Assembly (NCBI RefSeq): GCF_014192575.1
Contig: NZ_JACHYC010000001.1
Span: forward strand, 248,001 to 312,000
Length of the DNA stretch: 64,000 nucleotides
Origin: Variovorax sp. Sphag1AA
Lineage (GTDB): Bacteria; Pseudomonadota; Gammaproteobacteria; Burkholderiales; Burkholderiaceae_C
Direction: 5' to 3'
Shown here: one piece after another, positions 17,172-24,388 of the stretch
How positions within the stretch are numbered: position 1 is the stretch's first letter
Layout: each line of letters opens with the position of its first letter
Position numbers and translations under genes: made by a program
Notes under the pieces: model-generated
The model's input: the letters and a program-made list of their open reading frames with translations, nothing else
Databases searched by the model: none
What the model was told of the DNA's origin: nothing

Positions 17172-17578
17172 GACAGGCTCGCTTCGAGGGTGCCCGCTCG
17201 CCCGAGTGCCCGAGCCGCCACGGCGCGCGCACTGGCGACGGCGGCGCGAGCCTGCGCGATCAGCGCCGGGGTCTCGGGCAGTGCAGCCGGGCCGCGCTGG
17301 TGCTGCTTGCGGTCGTGGCCTTCGAGGGCGTCGCCGATCAGGTCGGCGAGCGTTTCCACCTGGACGGCGCTGAAGCCGCTGCTCTTGCGTTCGCCGCGCG
17401 TCGCGAGCTGGCGCACCGAGCGGGGCACGAGAATGCCCCTTGCCACGAGCTGCGCGAGATCAGGGCGGCGGGTGCTCACGCGAACAGGCGAACCCCCGCC
17501 CGGCAGTGGCACGAGGAAATCCTCGCCGTCGCGGGTCACGGCGAGCCCGCCGAGATCGCGGGTGCAGTAGCCGTTCAT
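17168..17578 (-). CDS. Unknown element protein downstream of capsid gene
   Basis: Protein of 136 residues starting MNGYCTRDLGGLAVTR at 17578, overlapping the capsid stop by 4 nt. The first 60 residues look beta-rich (DFLVPLPGGGSPVRVSTRR); the rest is Ala-rich helix (AQARAAVASARAVAARALG). Its place directly after the capsid gene suggests a head or structural role, but no family was recognised. Confidence 0.6.
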   Translation of the reverse strand: MNGYCTRDLGGLAVTRDGEDFLVPLPGGGSPVRVSTRRPDLAQLVARGILVPRSVRQLATRGERKSSGFSAVQVETLADLIGDALEGHDRKQHQRGPAALPETPALIAQARAAVASARAVAARALGRAGTLEASLS

Positions 17579-18747
17579 GGTCCGACCTCCTGCGGCGTGA
17601 TCACCTGCACAGCGCCCGCAGCGGCGAGCCCCCAATTGACCGGCCACGTCCCGCGCAGCGAGCTGCTATTCGACTGCCAGAGCGAGCGCGCGGGCGCGCC
17701 CGTATCGAGCGTTCCGACCGGGCCGGTAACGCCATTGGTGTACGGCGTGCCGTCCTGCTCGACGAGGGAAGCCTCGGTGCTCGCCTCGAAGCGCGGCACT
17801 TCCATCGCGAGGGTTAGGGCGCGGCAGTCAATCAGAAAGATCGTGTCGGGCGGCACCGAAAGTCCGCTCACGACCTCGATTTTCAAGATCGTGCCGTTCA
17901 GGCGCATCTCGTCGGACTGCTCGGCGAGCGACGCGGCGACCTCGGAATGCACGACCCATCGCGTCGCGGAGCTTCCGAAGCCCGCATCATGCAGGCGCGT
18001 GACTGCCGCGCGCATGTCGGCGGCGATGTCGGCAGTCCCCGGCGTGACGACACCCACCGCCTGCAATCCGGCAGGACGCACGCCGTCGGCGGGGACCGCA
18101 TCGAGAAAGACGCCGTCCATCAGGCGCGCGCTGTCGGCGATCACGCTCGCACGCGCGATGCCTTCGAGTTCGTCGGGCAAGGCACTTTCGAGCATCTCGT
18201 TCGTCGTGGTCGCGAGCACGCCGACCCCGAGCGGCGCGAGTTCGAGGTTCGTCAAGGTCAGGCCGCCGACCCGGATCGGGTCGCCCTCGCGCCGGAATGT
18301 CGCGGCAAGGCTCGGCGATGTCGACGCGCGCACCGGCACCCGGATCAAGCCCCGCCCTTCGAAGGCATAGCGCGTGACGGGCAGTTGCGCGAGCACGCTC
18401 TCTTCCTGTGCGAGCAGATCGAGCAGCGAGGCGACGGTCGTGCGCAGTGCGAGCGCTCCGGCCCATGGCTCGACATCGGACATCGCGGGCAGTTGCGCCG
18501 CCCGCATGATGACCCTCAGGAGCGAGCGAACCGCGCCGGGATCATCGTCGCCGGACAGGCGCTCGGCCACGATGGCGGGGATGCTCTTGCCCGCTGCACC
18601 CGCGGCCCATGCGAGCCCGATCGAGCGCAGGACCGCGCTCTCGGTGCTGGCAGCCGAAGGGCTCGAACGCGGGAGGGCTTGCGCATGCGCGCGGTGGTTG
18701 GGCGGGTCGCGAAGCGCCTCGCGCGGGGAAAGCAGGACGGCGCTCAC
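17575..18747 (-). CDS. HK97-like phage major capsid protein
   Basis: Protein of 390 residues. The segment LAPLGVGVLATTTNEMLESA followed by EGIARASVIADSARLMDGVFLDA is the pattern of the HK97 P-domain helix region. The C-terminal SLWQSNSSSLRGTWPVNWGL, then AGAVQVI, is a common ending of tailed-phage capsid proteins. The first 90 residues (PREALRDPPNHR and on) may be a delta/scaffold region. It would assemble the head shell. The genes on both sides overlap it by 4 nt. No portal, protease or large terminase gene lies beside it, which is unusual for a functional head module. The family call is by eye; a structure search would settle it. Confidence 0.72.
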   Translation of the reverse strand: MSAVLLSPREALRDPPNHRAHAQALPRSSPSAASTESAVLRSIGLAWAAGAAGKSIPAIVAERLSGDDDPGAVRSLLRVIMRAAQLPAMSDVEPWAGALALRTTVASLLDLLAQEESVLAQLPVTRYAFEGRGLIRVPVRASTSPSLAATFRREGDPIRVGGLTLTNLELAPLGVGVLATTTNEMLESALPDELEGIARASVIADSARLMDGVFLDAVPADGVRPAGLQAVGVVTPGTADIAADMRAAVTRLHDAGFGSSATRWVVHSEVAASLAEQSDEMRLNGTILKIEVVSGLSVPPDTIFLIDCRALTLAMEVPRFEASTEASLVEQDGTPYTNGVTGPVGTLDTGAPARSLWQSNSSSLRGTWPVNWGLAAAGAVQVITPQEVGP

Positions 18748-18944
18748 GGCCGCCCCCCTTGCGGATCAGCAGCGGCGGCGCGGATCGCGGCGGCGGCTTC
18801 GTCGGCGGCATCGCGCTCGCCGTCCTGCGGCTCGGCCTGCGCGAGCTTCTGACGAAGCAGCGCACCGAGGGAGGGGATGGGGGATGTCTGACCGTCGTCG
18901 TCAGCCTGCGGGCTGCGCCCGTGCGACCGGTGAATGCTCATCAT
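18744..18944 (-). CDS. Small acidic element protein upstream of capsid
   Basis: Protein of 66 residues beginning MMSIHRSHGR. The ATG at 18944 follows AAAGGA. It is rich in Ala, Asp, Gln and Pro (EPQDGERDAADEAAAAIRAAAADP), so mostly helical or disordered. It overlaps the capsid start by 4 nt, which suggests a scaffold-like or assembly role, though this is inference. I do not recognise a family. Confidence 0.55.
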   Translation of the reverse strand: MMSIHRSHGRSPQADDDGQTSPIPSLGALLRQKLAQAEPQDGERDAADEAAAAIRAAAADPQGGRP

Positions 18945-19131
18945 GGCAAGTCCTTTCATGGAGAAAAGACCGAGCCGGATTTACTGCAAGAGCACCGGTG
19001 CCACCGTCGCGCGATCAATGGCAAGAGTAAGTCGTCGGTGCGGAAATGCAAGCAGGGCGGGTGTGAGGGCGAGATGCGGTCCTCTTGATAGCATGGCTCC
19101 CGTGCTGCTTCGTCAACAAAGGCAACCCCAC

Positions 19132-19728
19132 ATGGATCAATTCCCCCTTCCCGCGCTCGGTCGAATGATGGTCTTCATCGACGGGGAAAATCTGGTGATG
19201 CGTTACGAGGAAATGCTCAGCAAGGGCAGAACGCCAACCCACGAAGTCAAACATCAGAAAGAAGTGTTTGCTTGGTCTCATGCAGCAGTGTGGCCGAGCG
19301 CGCATGTGGTACAGCGCGCGACCTACTACACATACTTTTCCGGGAGTGACCCGGACTATGCCGCAACCGAGCGCGCCATTCGTTCACTTACCTTCGGGCA
19401 ATACGCTGCGCCGGGCCAGTCCTTCACTCTGCGACTCAACAACAATCTATACCCGAGGGTTTTCCGAAAAGTGCGGGGGCAGCGCGCTGGCAAGGGAGTG
19501 GATATTCAGTTGACGATTGACTGCCTCGGTCACGCGTACAACGACAACCTCGATACGGTCTATTTGATTGCCGGTGATGGCGACTACGAGCCGCTGATTA
19601 CGGAATGCCAACGCTACGGCAAGACGGTGATGGTCGCGGCACTATCAAGCGGCCTCAATGATCGACTGCCGAGAGTTGCTGACCAATTCATCGACTTGGA
19701 CGGACGCTTCTTTGATCCTGTCCCGTAG
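19132..19728 (+). CDS. NYN-domain (PIN-like, LabA/DUF88 type) putative ribonuclease
   Basis: Protein of 198 residues. NYN motifs are intact: MVFIDGENL at the start (D17, N20), a central GKGVDIQLTIDCL (about residue 121) and LIAGDGDYEPLI (about residues 145-156), then VADQFIDLD. These acidic residues form the metal site of PIN/NYN nucleases, which cut RNA. The start at 19132 follows AAAGG; an upstream ATG at 19093 is possible. It is on the plus strand, opposite to the element's core genes, and is visibly more AT-rich than they are, so it was probably acquired separately. In satellites and prophages such accessory nucleases are often anti-phage; here that is inference from place and family. Confidence 0.85.
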   Translation: MDQFPLPALGRMMVFIDGENLVMRYEEMLSKGRTPTHEVKHQKEVFAWSHAAVWPSAHVVQRATYYTYFSGSDPDYAATERAIRSLTFGQYAAPGQSFTLRLNNNLYPRVFRKVRGQRAGKGVDIQLTIDCLGHAYNDNLDTVYLIAGDGDYEPLITECQRYGKTVMVAALSSGLNDRLPRVADQFIDLDGRFFDPVP

Positions 19729-20164
19729 CCGGAACGGCTCGACCCGAGCGTCGCGACGAGGGCGCGCAAGCGCGTGTGCCGCGCCTCCAGCGCTTCCACC
19801 TGGAACACGTTGCCGGGCAAACCGCAGCGAGCGCGGCGCAGTTGCGCATCGACCTCGGCGAGCCGGTCGAGCGCGTGCTCGCGGTCGAGATGCTCGTCGA
19901 CAAGGCGGCTTGAATTGCGCGGGTGAAGCATGTCGATCATTCTGCTCGCCGGGTCGCGGGAATGCTCACGGCTGGCCCGTGGCGGGCGCAGGCGACGCGA
20001 TCAGCGCGCGGCTAGGCAACGGGTGCGGCGACGACGTTCGCGCGCCTGTGGGCCTCCTACCAGCGTGCAAATCGACATGCCCGTTGAAGGGAGTTGACTG
20101 CGAACTCTAGATTTGGCCTTTGGATCGGCGATCTACACTCAGTCAAACTCAAACCCGAACAGCC
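19729..20164. other. Gap between cargo genes with a likely gene remnant
   Basis: No intact gene is supported. GC-rich sequence returns here. On the minus strand a frame from ATG 19940 down to about 19735 encodes a helical segment (DREHALDRLAEVDAQL, then VEALEARHTRLRALVATLG), preceded by GGCGAG. It then runs into the 3' end of the NYN gene, so it looks like the front part of an element gene cut off by cargo insertion. The last 60 bases (20105-20164) are more AT-rich and probably hold the promoter of the next plus-strand gene. Confidence 0.45.
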
Positions 20165-20602
20165 ATGCAGTTAACCGATGCTGACGACCTTGCGCCAGAT
20201 GAAAGCGGGGCCACGCCTGTCCCTTCCAGAGATTCAACCGCCAAGGATGCTCTATCAGGGGTTGACCGCGCATTGCAGCTCGAGGACCTCAAAGAAGTCG
20301 GTGTGCAGAAGATGGTTCTGGACCGCCTAGACAGGGCAGAGTCACGAGTCCGTCGAGCAGAGTCAATGGAATTCGACTACTACGCTACCCGAGAAAAACT
20401 GGTCGAGGCGAGATCCTCCCTGAAGCGACTCCAGTCGCTGGAGGTTTTGCAGGATGCAGGCTTGGCAGTTGGGTCTGCGTTACTAGGTTTCCTACCCTCG
20501 GCATGGGGTAGCTGGGGGTTGACCTTCATGGTGATCTTGGGCGCGGTTGTACTGATTGGTGGCGTACTCCTATCGAAGCGGAAGAACGACGATGCAGCTT
20601 GA
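20165..20602 (+). CDS. Membrane protein with coiled coil and C-terminal transmembrane hairpin
   Basis: Protein of 145 residues from ATG 20165. Residues 1-35 are polar and probably disordered; about 40-95 are charged helix with heptad character (VLDRLDRAESRVRRAESMEF, then TREKLVEARSSLKRL). Two hydrophobic spans follow (AGLAVGSALLGFLPSAWG and WGLTFMVILGAVVLIGGVLL), ending KRKNDDAA. The charged end predicts a membrane-anchored helical rod. It overlaps the next gene by 11 nt, so both are made together. Codon use and GC differ from the element core. I know no family name; small membrane proteins paired with a soluble partner are frequent in abortive-infection systems, which is suggestive only. Confidence 0.75.
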   Translation: MQLTDADDLAPDESGATPVPSRDSTAKDALSGVDRALQLEDLKEVGVQKMVLDRLDRAESRVRRAESMEFDYYATREKLVEARSSLKRLQSLEVLQDAGLAVGSALLGFLPSAWGSWGLTFMVILGAVVLIGGVLLSKRKNDDAA

Positions 20603-20954
20603 ACTTAGAAACTTCGCGGATGCCGGGGTACTCGACAAGGAGCGGCTGATCATTCGCGTTCTCGCGGACGTGAATATCGGCTCTTATGTGGTCTTGCGGT
20701 CCAAGACAAATGACAACGGGGGGCCGATCTCGGGCACTAAGGACGCCTACTGGTTCCCGGATGTCAAGGTGAGCAGAGGCGACTTGATCGTGCTTTATTC
20801 AAAGCGCGGTACATCAAGTAAGAAGCCTCTGGAAGGCGGCAGCGGCATGGCCCACTTCTATTACTGGAGCCAGAATTCGCCGTTCTGGGGTGCCGAGAAG
20901 GGCAATACGGCCGTTCTGATACACGCAGAGTCTTGGGCTTCCAAGTCACCTTGA
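20592..20954 (+). CDS. Small beta-rich protein of unknown function, coupled to the membrane protein
   Basis: Protein of 120 residues from ATG 20592, inside the end of the upstream gene. The sequence is well-formed and beta-rich: ERLIIRVLADVNIGSYVVL, KDAYWFPDVKVSRGDLIVLY, then HFYYWSQNSPFW and NTAVLIHAESW. The spaced aromatic residues and WFPD...GDLIVLYSK pattern suggest a compact beta-sandwich that may bind a ligand. There is no signal peptide or transmembrane span. I do not recognise the family. The tight coupling to a membrane protein suggests a sensor-effector or toxin-regulator pair. Confidence 0.75.
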   Translation: MQLELRNFADAGVLDKERLIIRVLADVNIGSYVVLRSKTNDNGGPISGTKDAYWFPDVKVSRGDLIVLYSKRGTSSKKPLEGGSGMAHFYYWSQNSPFWGAEKGNTAVLIHAESWASKSP

Positions 20955-21034
20955 CCCGTGTCAACTTCGTGTGCTCTCTTGAGGGTGGCGCGATTCGAAG
21001 CAGCGCGGCCTCTCAAAAGCGCTGAATGCGCGCC

Positions 21035-21286
21035 TCACTGTGCGCGCTTTGGTGGTGTCAGCAAGGCATCCCAATCGGTGCCGGTCTTCGCGCTCGCGGC
21101 TCGCCTCTTGCGCTCGCGCGGACCGGGTTCAAGCTCGCGAGTGATCGCGGCTTTCTCAGTCGCCGCGAGGGCCAGGGCCGCGCGCATCTTGTCCGCGTGC
21201 TTGGCCTTCGGGTCCGCGATCACGCTGCGAAGGAAATCCATCGCGGGAGTCGGCTTCGAGGTATCGAGCTGTCGGCGTGCGGTCAT
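21035..21286 (-). CDS. Small terminase-like element protein
   Basis: Protein of 83 residues. PAMDFLRSVIADPKAKHADKMRAALALA resembles a short motif seen in phage small-terminase-associated proteins (TP..YLL.VM.DP....R..AA.AA). The tail is basic (RERKRRAASAK). The position next to an HNH gene supports a packaging link, since HNH nucleases and small terminases are often neighbours in cos-type phages. The match is short, so this stays tentative. Confidence 0.5.
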   Translation of the reverse strand: MTARRQLDTSKPTPAMDFLRSVIADPKAKHADKMRAALALAATEKAAITRELEPGPRERKRRAASAKTGTDWDALLTPPKRAQ

Positions 21287-21383
21287 GGGGGGTGCCTTTC
21301 GATCGAGGGCAGGTCAGCGGCGGTCGTGGCGGTCATTCTTGACCCCCTGCGGCGCGGTTTCAAGCCGGCGAGCCGGGCAGAAA

Positions 21384-21399
21384 AGAGCCTTTTTGCTCT
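21384..21399 (-). terminator. Possible rho-independent terminator after HNH gene
   Basis: On the minus strand AGAGC-AAAAAG-GCTCT forms a short hairpin followed by TTTTCT. It lies 48 nt after the HNH stop. The stem is only 5-6 bp, so it would be weak. Confidence 0.4.
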
Positions 21400-21446
21400 C
21401 GGCGTGGGCAATGCACGGTTTCGCAGCGATTGCCGCCAGCTCGCGC

Positions 21447-21806
21447 CTAGCCCCCCGGTCGGGCGGCCTCGCCCCCCGCGAGCGCGGAGCGGGCGCGCTG
21501 TGCCGCCGACACACGAGCATGGCATTCGATGTGCAGGCATCGCAGGTTGCTAGGGTCGTTGGTTCCGCCGTCGGCAACCTGCACGATGTGGTCGAGTTCC
21601 ATCGTTGCGAGGGTGATCGGGCGAGGGGCACCCCCTGCCTCGCACATGTCGCACTGACACCGGTAGCCGTCACGCACGATGAGGCGGCGGCGCATCTGTT
21701 GCAGCTTCGAGCCACGAAGGCGAGGCACCACCACCCCGGGGGGTAGATGTTCGAGCCTTCGCAGCGGCGAGCGCAGTGTCGGCAGGGAGGGGCGCAGTAG
21801 CTTCAT
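21447..21806 (-). CDS. HNH endonuclease
   Basis: Protein of 119 residues from ATG 21806, overlapping the previous stop by 4 nt. It has a zinc knuckle (CQCDMC) and the HNH core MELDHIVQVADGGTNDPSNL followed by RCLHIECHAR. Such phage HNH proteins work with terminase in cutting DNA during packaging, or act as free nucleases. The gene sits between the zinc-protein gene and a small-terminase-like gene. The N-terminal 40 residues are basic and Pro-rich (LRRLEHLPPGVVVPRLRG). Confidence 0.85.
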   Translation of the reverse strand: MKLLRPSLPTLRSPLRRLEHLPPGVVVPRLRGSKLQQMRRRLIVRDGYRCQCDMCEAGGAPRPITLATMELDHIVQVADGGTNDPSNLRCLHIECHARVSAAQRARSALAGGEAARPGG

Positions 21807-22201
21807 GCCCGCAAGGATGAGCGCTCGGGGCTCGACGTGCAAACGTCGGCCTCGCCGATCTCCATGATTCGCCTGAGGTTCGTCTCTTCGTTCGCGAGGC
21901 GACGGCGGCACCGGGCAATCTCTCGTTCAATGATGCGCTTCCCGTCCTGCCTCCAATAGCCGAGAGGCATTCGATACCTGCATCCTGGGCATTTCGCTTC
22001 TCTCTCCAATCCCTCCCGCAAGCAGCACTCCCAGCTCGCCAGATCGGCGGCGAGCCGGCTGATGTAGCGCGGCCATACCGCTTTGGCTTCAGCCACCGTG
22101 GCGCACTCTCCAAGGTTTGCGATGACGCGCTGCTTTACCTTGCCGCCATCGCGATAGGTCTCGATCACCTGATAGCTCGTGCCCCGGCAACGGACGAACA
22201 T
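21803..22201 (-). CDS. Element protein with transposase-like N-terminus and zinc knuckle
   Basis: Protein of 132 residues. The first 35 residues (MFVRCRGTSYQVIETYR, then KVKQRVIANLGE) look like the beginning of IS1634-type transposases. After that come a Trp/Arg-rich helical part, a CPGCRYRMP zinc knuckle and a long basic helix. No transposase catalytic domain is present, so the N-terminus is probably a nucleic-acid-binding module reused in another protein. It lies between SSB and HNH genes. Confidence 0.6.
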   Translation of the reverse strand: MFVRCRGTSYQVIETYRDGGKVKQRVIANLGECATVAEAKAVWPRYISRLAADLASWECCLREGLEREAKCPGCRYRMPLGYWRQDGKRIIEREIARCRRRLANEETNLRRIMEIGEADVCTSSPERSSLRA

Positions 22202-22252
22202 TGCTTGCCTCTTGTAGTGTCAAAAGTCGAGAGAAAAGAAAGATTGGTGACA

Positions 22253-22648
22253 CTACGCGCCATCGCCGTGCCACGTGGCTCGGATCTCGCGATGGCTGCG
22301 CTCGACGTTCCCGCGCTGCTTCGATGCGTCGCGAGCGCGGCGAACGGCACGGTCGATGTGTGCGCGTTCGTGCAGGGTCAGCAGCGCGTCGACGGTGACG
22401 CTCAGGCTCGGGAGCACTTCGCCGTCCTTCGTCCAGGTGCCGACCTTCAGCCGACCCGAGACCGAGACCGTAGCACCCGCGCCGAGCGTCATGAGCACAT
22501 CGCCAGCCGAGCCGAAGGCGAAGACCGTGACGAGCCCGTGCTCGTCGTCAACACGAAGCCGGGTCATGACGTAGGCGCGACCGCTCGGGCCGGTGCGACG
22601 CTCGGGCGCACCGATCAACTTGCCGGTGACGAGTGCGGCGATGCTCAT
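22253..22648 (-). CDS. Single-stranded DNA-binding protein (OB fold)
   Basis: Protein of 131 residues. The N-terminal 100 residues follow an OB-fold SSB pattern: LVTGKLIGAPERRTGPSG, then VMTRLRVDDEHGLVTVFAF, TLGAGATVSVSGRLKVGTW and LSVTVDALLTL. The tail is basic rather than the acidic DDDIPF of host SSB, as in many phage versions. It would protect single strands during replication of the element. It directly follows the iteron-rich non-coding stretch. Confidence 0.8.
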   Translation of the reverse strand: MSIAALVTGKLIGAPERRTGPSGRAYVMTRLRVDDEHGLVTVFAFGSAGDVLMTLGAGATVSVSGRLKVGTWTKDGEVLPSLSVTVDALLTLHERAHIDRAVRRARDASKQRGNVERSHREIRATWHGDGA

Positions 22649-22694
22649 TTTTTAAGCGCTCGCAGTGTGAGACATGCCGCCAGTTGGAAGGGTT

Positions 22695-22772
22695 GGAACA
22701 CTTTGAACGTTATGGACGTATATCGCGTGCGCGCGCGTACGTCGCAAACAGTCAAAGTGTTCCAAGTGTTCC
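22695..22772. repeat. Spaced inverted repeat plus extra half site
   Basis: GGAACACTTTGA at 22695-22706 is exactly matched in reverse complement by TCAAAGTGTTCC at 22752-22763, with an extra half site AAGTGTTCC at 22764-22772. The bases between (including GTATAT and alternating CG) could melt or bind a dimeric protein. Confidence 0.7.
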
Positions 22773-22808
22773 ATTTCGGCCTCTCGGCAGCGCCGACGGG
22801 TGACCGAC

Positions 22809-23042
22809 TGCGCCCGCATCGGGGCATTGCGCCCGCATTGCGCCCGCATTTCGGCGTGCCGCAAGCCCATGCAAGCGCAGGCACCGAGCCCCAGCGAGGC
22901 GCGTGCGCCCGCATGCGCAGGGGGTATAAGGGGGATGCGAGCGGGCGCACCGTTTTCGGTGGATTTCGGCCAATCCGCGCGCACCGTCGATGCGCCTGCA
23001 TGCGGGGTCACGGAACGCATGCAAAGCGTCGATGCGGGCGCA
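22809..23042. repeat. Iterons: five copies of TGCGCCCGCAT
   Basis: Exact copies at 22809-22819, 22828-22838, 22839-22849, 22904-22914 and, inverted, 23032-23042; a one-mismatch copy (TGCGCCTGCAT) at 22991-23001. Two copies are directly abutting. Such arrays are typical binding sites for replication initiators. Confidence 0.7.
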
Positions 23043-23053
23043 AATGCTGCGCG

Positions 23054-24388
23054 TCACTTCCGAACCTCCGCGAAGCCGTTTTCGGTGAGCGTCCATTGCT
23101 GGCGCGTCTTTCGCTGCCCGTCGTCGGTGTACTGCTCGATGGTGAGAAAGCCCCGTTGCTGCAATCGGCGCAGCACCGGCGCGAGCGCTTTCATGCTGCG
23201 CAATCGACGCGGCAACCCGACGCCCATCGACGTGAAGATCGCCGCCGCGTTGTTGTTGGCGGTGACGGCCGGCGAGATGCGCTGCCCGGTCTCGTGCGCT
23301 TCGGCGAAGGCGGCGAGCACTTGGTGCTCGATGTTGCGCTGCTCGATCGCCTGTACGAGCGGCCCGGCCTGCTCGACGGGCAGGATGACGCGATGCACAT
23401 GGTTCCAATGGAAAGACACTCCCGCGCGCTGCTCGGCCGCATAGTTGCCCTTGACGCGCTTGAGGATGTAGGGCGCGTCGGTGCCCGCTTCGTCGTCATC
23501 ATCGGCCCCGCTGCCGCTGCCGCCGCCGCCTTTCCTGTCGCGGGTCAGCTCCCATCGCGAGCGGGCCGAGTTGTGCCATGCGGTCGAGCCCGAGTAGTTC
23601 TGTCCGTCCTGGCCCGCGATGCCGCCAGCGCTGGCGCTGCGGTTGACGTGGCCGAGCAGGAGCACCGCGCCCGCCTTGTCGGGCAGCAGTCTTTGCAGTG
23701 CGCGAAAGAACGCGCGCACGACGGGCCGGGCGATCTCCGAAGCTGCGAACGTGTCGGATGCGTTGTCGACGATCAGCACCTCGATGCGCTCGGCGTGCAT
23801 GTAGCCGCGCAGCGTGCCGTAGCTTGGAGCCGGCTCGCCCGTCGAGTCCCGACCCGTACCCGCGACGAACAGCTCGGGCGCTTGCAGGTCGCCCGCGTTG
23901 ATGATGTGCAGCATGCCGGCGAGCGCGGCGGGCTCGATGTCGAGCGCCTTGCAATAGTTGCTGATCCGCCAGCGCAACACGTGGTCGCTGTCCTCGCACG
24001 AATAGACGGCGACGCGACGCGGCCGGCCCGCAGGCTGATCGAACAGCGCCCGGCCAGCGGCGAGGCAAATCGCAATGTAGAGCGCGAGCTGCGACTTGCC
24101 GCCCGCACCGTGTGCGGTGAGCAGCGTCACGCATCCCTCGGGCAACCACTCAGGAATGACGAAGGGCGGCGGCTCGGGCGAGGCGAGTTCGCGAAGATCG
24201 AGCGTCACGCTTTCGAGGGCTTGCCGGCCTTGGTTCTCCAGCACGACGGCGCGCTCGCTCGTGTCGTGCCCGTTGCCGCTCGTCGCTGCGGCTTCGGCCT
24301 CGGTGATCGGCGCGGCATTCGTCCTTGCCTTGTACAGAGCTGCGGCGGCGAGACCCGCATCGACACGTTCACGCGGACTCGTTTTCAT
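23054..24388 (-). CDS. RepA-like AAA ATPase / replicative helicase
   Basis: Protein of 444 residues from ATG 24388. The central domain (about residues 60-300) is a RecA-fold ATPase: Walker A LLTAHGAGGKSQ, then SCEDSDHVLRWR, and Walker B VEVLIVDNASDTF-like (IEVLIVDNASDTF), followed by LLLGHVNRSA. The C-terminal 90 residues look like a winged helix (APVLRRLQQRGFLTIEQY). This fits the RepA/AAA_25 group of plasmid and satellite replication proteins. It overlaps the primase stop by 4 nt, and the iteron region lies just after it. Confidence 0.82.
   Translation of the reverse strand: MKTSPRERVDAGLAAAALYKARTNAAPITEAEAAATSGNGHDTSERAVVLENQGRQALESVTLDLRELASPEPPPFVIPEWLPEGCVTLLTAHGAGGKSQLALYIAICLAAGRALFDQPAGRPRRVAVYSCEDSDHVLRWRISNYCKALDIEPAALAGMLHIINAGDLQAPELFVAGTGRDSTGEPAPSYGTLRGYMHAERIEVLIVDNASDTFAASEIARPVVRAFFRALQRLLPDKAGAVLLLGHVNRSASAGGIAGQDGQNYSGSTAWHNSARSRWELTRDRKGGGGSGSGADDDDEAGTDAPYILKRVKGNYAAEQRAGVSFHWNHVHRVILPVEQAGPLVQAIEQRNIEHQVLAAFAEAHETGQRISPAVTANNNAAAIFTSMGVGLPRRLRSMKALAPVLRRLQQRGFLTIEQYTDDGQRKTRQQWTLTENGFAEVRK

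Larger units (their letters stand above)
22649..23053. other. Non-coding stretch with repeats, candidate replication origin
   Basis: No convincing gene occupies these 405 bases; the frames that stay open are composed of repeat-derived, Arg/Ala/Cys-rich sequence. It holds a spaced inverted repeat and five exact copies of an 11-mer, listed separately. It sits between the ATPase gene and SSB, a normal place for an origin or a control region. Confidence 0.55.

Noticed and set aside
17575..18747. Reading the capsid-like protein as a host enzyme
   Set aside because: The C-terminal pattern, the 4-nt overlaps with small genes and the position in an integrated element all favour a phage head protein.
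22809..22849. CRISPR array
   Set aside because: Repeats of 11 bp with irregular or no spacers and no cas genes; this is an iteron pattern, not CRISPR.
22645..23001. Possible gene in the iteron region
   Set aside because: The translation is made of repeat-derived Arg/Cys/Ala segments in two competing frames and has no ribosome site; the repeats explain the region better.
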